From Pseudomonadales bacterium (GTDB taxonomy: Bacteria > Pseudomonadota > Gammaproteobacteria > Pseudomonadales > UBA5518), in assembly GCA_024234165.1 (NCBI GenBank), contig JACKOP010000001.1, positions 1,240,001-1,304,000 on the forward strand: a stretch of 64,000 nucleotides of DNA, read 5' to 3'. This document shows, piece by piece, positions 63,479 through 64,000 of this stretch; positions within the stretch are counted from its first letter, which is position 1; each line of letters opens with the position of its first letter. The position numbers and the translations under genes were made by a program. The notes beneath the pieces were generated by a model. It saw nothing but the letters and a program-made list of their open reading frames with translations. It had not been told where the DNA came from and ran no database searches.

Positions 63479-63484
63479 GGTACG
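63479..63484. repeat. Right target-site duplication of the IS
   Basis: GGTACG, matching 61206-61211. Confidence 0.88.
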
Positions 63485-63627
63485 GTGCCTGCCTTGTCGA
63501 AGTACGTCGAAGGGTTAATAACAAGGCCGACGCACTGTTGCGGCGAGATCTGACTGAGCGACTTCACTTCCCACTCTTGTGGAATGACTCCCACCTCCAT
63601 CTGCTTGTACCCCGGCCTCACTCCCAC
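63479..63627 (-). pseudogene. hsdS: hsdS, N-terminal part cut off by the IS
   Basis: Starts at GTG 63627 or, more likely, GTG 63621, which overlaps the stop of the preceding small gene as GTGA. It encodes RPGYKQMEVGVIPQEWEV, the classic HsdS opening, followed by SLSQISPQQCVGLVINPSTYFDKAGTV up to the insertion, after which the frame reads 12 foreign residues to a stop at 63445. It is the 5' remainder of the same gene as 60089-61211. Confidence 0.9.
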
Positions 63628-63800
63628 GACGCCCCCATCTTCGCAAGGTGCCCGTCCACCTTCGCCGCCAGCGCCGCAACCTCGTCCACAAGCTGCGGCA
63701 GCGGCGTCGCATAGCGCTCGGCCAGTTCGCCGATGCGCCCGGTCAGCGTCTGCGTCACGCGATCGAGTTCGCGCTGTACGGCGGCTTGCATCTCCCTCAC
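63618..63800 (-). CDS. 60-residue protein resembling the C-terminus of HsdM
   Basis: MREMQAAVQRELDRVTQTL begins a helical peptide whose second half, ELAERYATPLPQLVDEV followed by VDGHLAKMG, resembles the C-terminal helices of type I methyltransferase subunits. It starts at GTG 63800, overlapping the upstream nuclease stop (GTGA), and its own stop overlaps the hsdS start, so it is translated in the operon. It may be a detached HsdM tail or a separate small protein. The catalytic HsdM is not visible in the window. Confidence 0.65.
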   Translation of the reverse strand: MREMQAAVQRELDRVTQTLTGRIGELAERYATPLPQLVDEVAALAAKVDGHLAKMGASWE

Positions 63801-64000
63801 GGCTGGGCCTCGCGCAGACTCAGTTCCAGCTCGCGGCGCAGAGTCTCGCGGTCGGGAAGGTAGAGCTGGTATTTCTGCACGAAGAGCTGGCTGTTCATGC
63901 CGTAGGTGGCGTATTCCACCAGCAGTTCATCCTTGTGGCGGCTCAGGATGATGCCGATGGGCGGATGGTCACCTTCGGCATTTTCTTCGTTGGCGAAGTA
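63797..64000 (-). CDS. YhcG/DUF1016-family nuclease, C-terminal end
   Basis: Only the last 67 residues are inside the window; the gene enters from the right edge. HPPIGIILSRHKDELLVEYA, then MNSQLFVQKYQLYLPD and RETLRRELE match the C-terminal PD-(D/E)xK-like domain of YhcG (DUF1016) proteins. These are often found between hsdM and hsdS. Its stop overlaps the 60-residue gene. The frame ends QP at TGA 63799-63797. Confidence 0.8.
   Translation of the reverse strand, partial: YFANEENAEGDHPPIGIILSRHKDELLVEYATYGMNSQLFVQKYQLYLPDRETLRRELELSLREAQP

Noticed and set aside
1..64000. tRNA or rRNA genes
   Set aside because: No cloverleaf or rRNA-conserved sequence was recognised by eye in any intergenic region; a covariance-model scan would be needed to exclude small RNAs.

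Overview
This 64 kb window is high-GC, tightly packed bacterial chromosome. A TonB-dependent receptor, periplasmic c-type cytochromes and a predicted exported beta-glucuronidase show that the cell has an outer membrane. The mix (TonB receptor of the VTAQKREE type, wax-ester synthase, LLM flavoprotein, NsrR/NorCB, FdsGBAD) fits a metabolically versatile proteobacterium, most likely a gammaproteobacterium. No rRNA or other taxonomic marker is present, so this is an inference. No tRNA, rRNA or CRISPR array was seen.

Layout. 1-3.3 kb: the start of an LTA-synthase-like membrane sulfatase, an FAD-dependent reductase and an AlkA-type DNA glycosylase, with copies of a dispersed palindromic repeat between genes. 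3.3-5.6 kb: a c-type/d1-type heme protein overlapping a family 2 glycosyltransferase. 5.8-9.5 kb: acyl-CoA synthetase, meso-diaminopimelate dehydrogenase and an epimerase-like gene in one direction. 9.5-13 kb: an NsrR-like NO sensor divergent from a small membrane protein, norC and norB; this NorC carries a second, oxidase-type cytochrome c domain. 13.2-19.4 kb: lipid and ester enzymes (wax ester synthase, two serine esterases), a uracil-DNA-glycosylase-like protein and an LLM oxidoreductase. 19.4-24.5 kb: FTR1 iron permease with a built-in cytochrome c, a double ABC permease and its ATPase. 24.7-33.2 kb: an unknown cysteine-rich secreted protein, a single-subunit molybdopterin oxidoreductase, a TDT/SLAC1 transporter, TerC-CBS, XdhC and an EipA-like (DUF1134) protein.

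33.2-45.2 kb is a complete-looking glucuronide utilisation locus: TonB receptor, exported beta-glucuronidase, ExuT-like transporter, UxaC, UxuB, an enolase-superfamily mannonate dehydratase, KdgK and a GntR/FadR-type regulator. Palindromes resembling GntR operators lie in the central divergent promoter region. KDPG aldolase is not in the window. 45.2-51 kb: an NAD-dependent formate dehydrogenase operon (fdsGBAD) divergent from a DUF2478 gene. 51-53.8 kb: a GGDEF-EAL protein and an alpha/beta hydrolase.

53.8-64 kb is a defence island read on the minus strand: YhcG-like nuclease tail, a 60-residue gene resembling the HsdM C-terminus, hsdS, Fic, an AlbA-type regulator, hsdR and a YgjP-like metallopeptidase. 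hsdS is split by an IS1634-family element (TSD GGTACG; removing the element with one TSD copy restores the hsdS frame exactly). The element is a 383-bp left-end fragment followed by a full copy whose transposase has two frameshifts. The system is therefore probably impaired.
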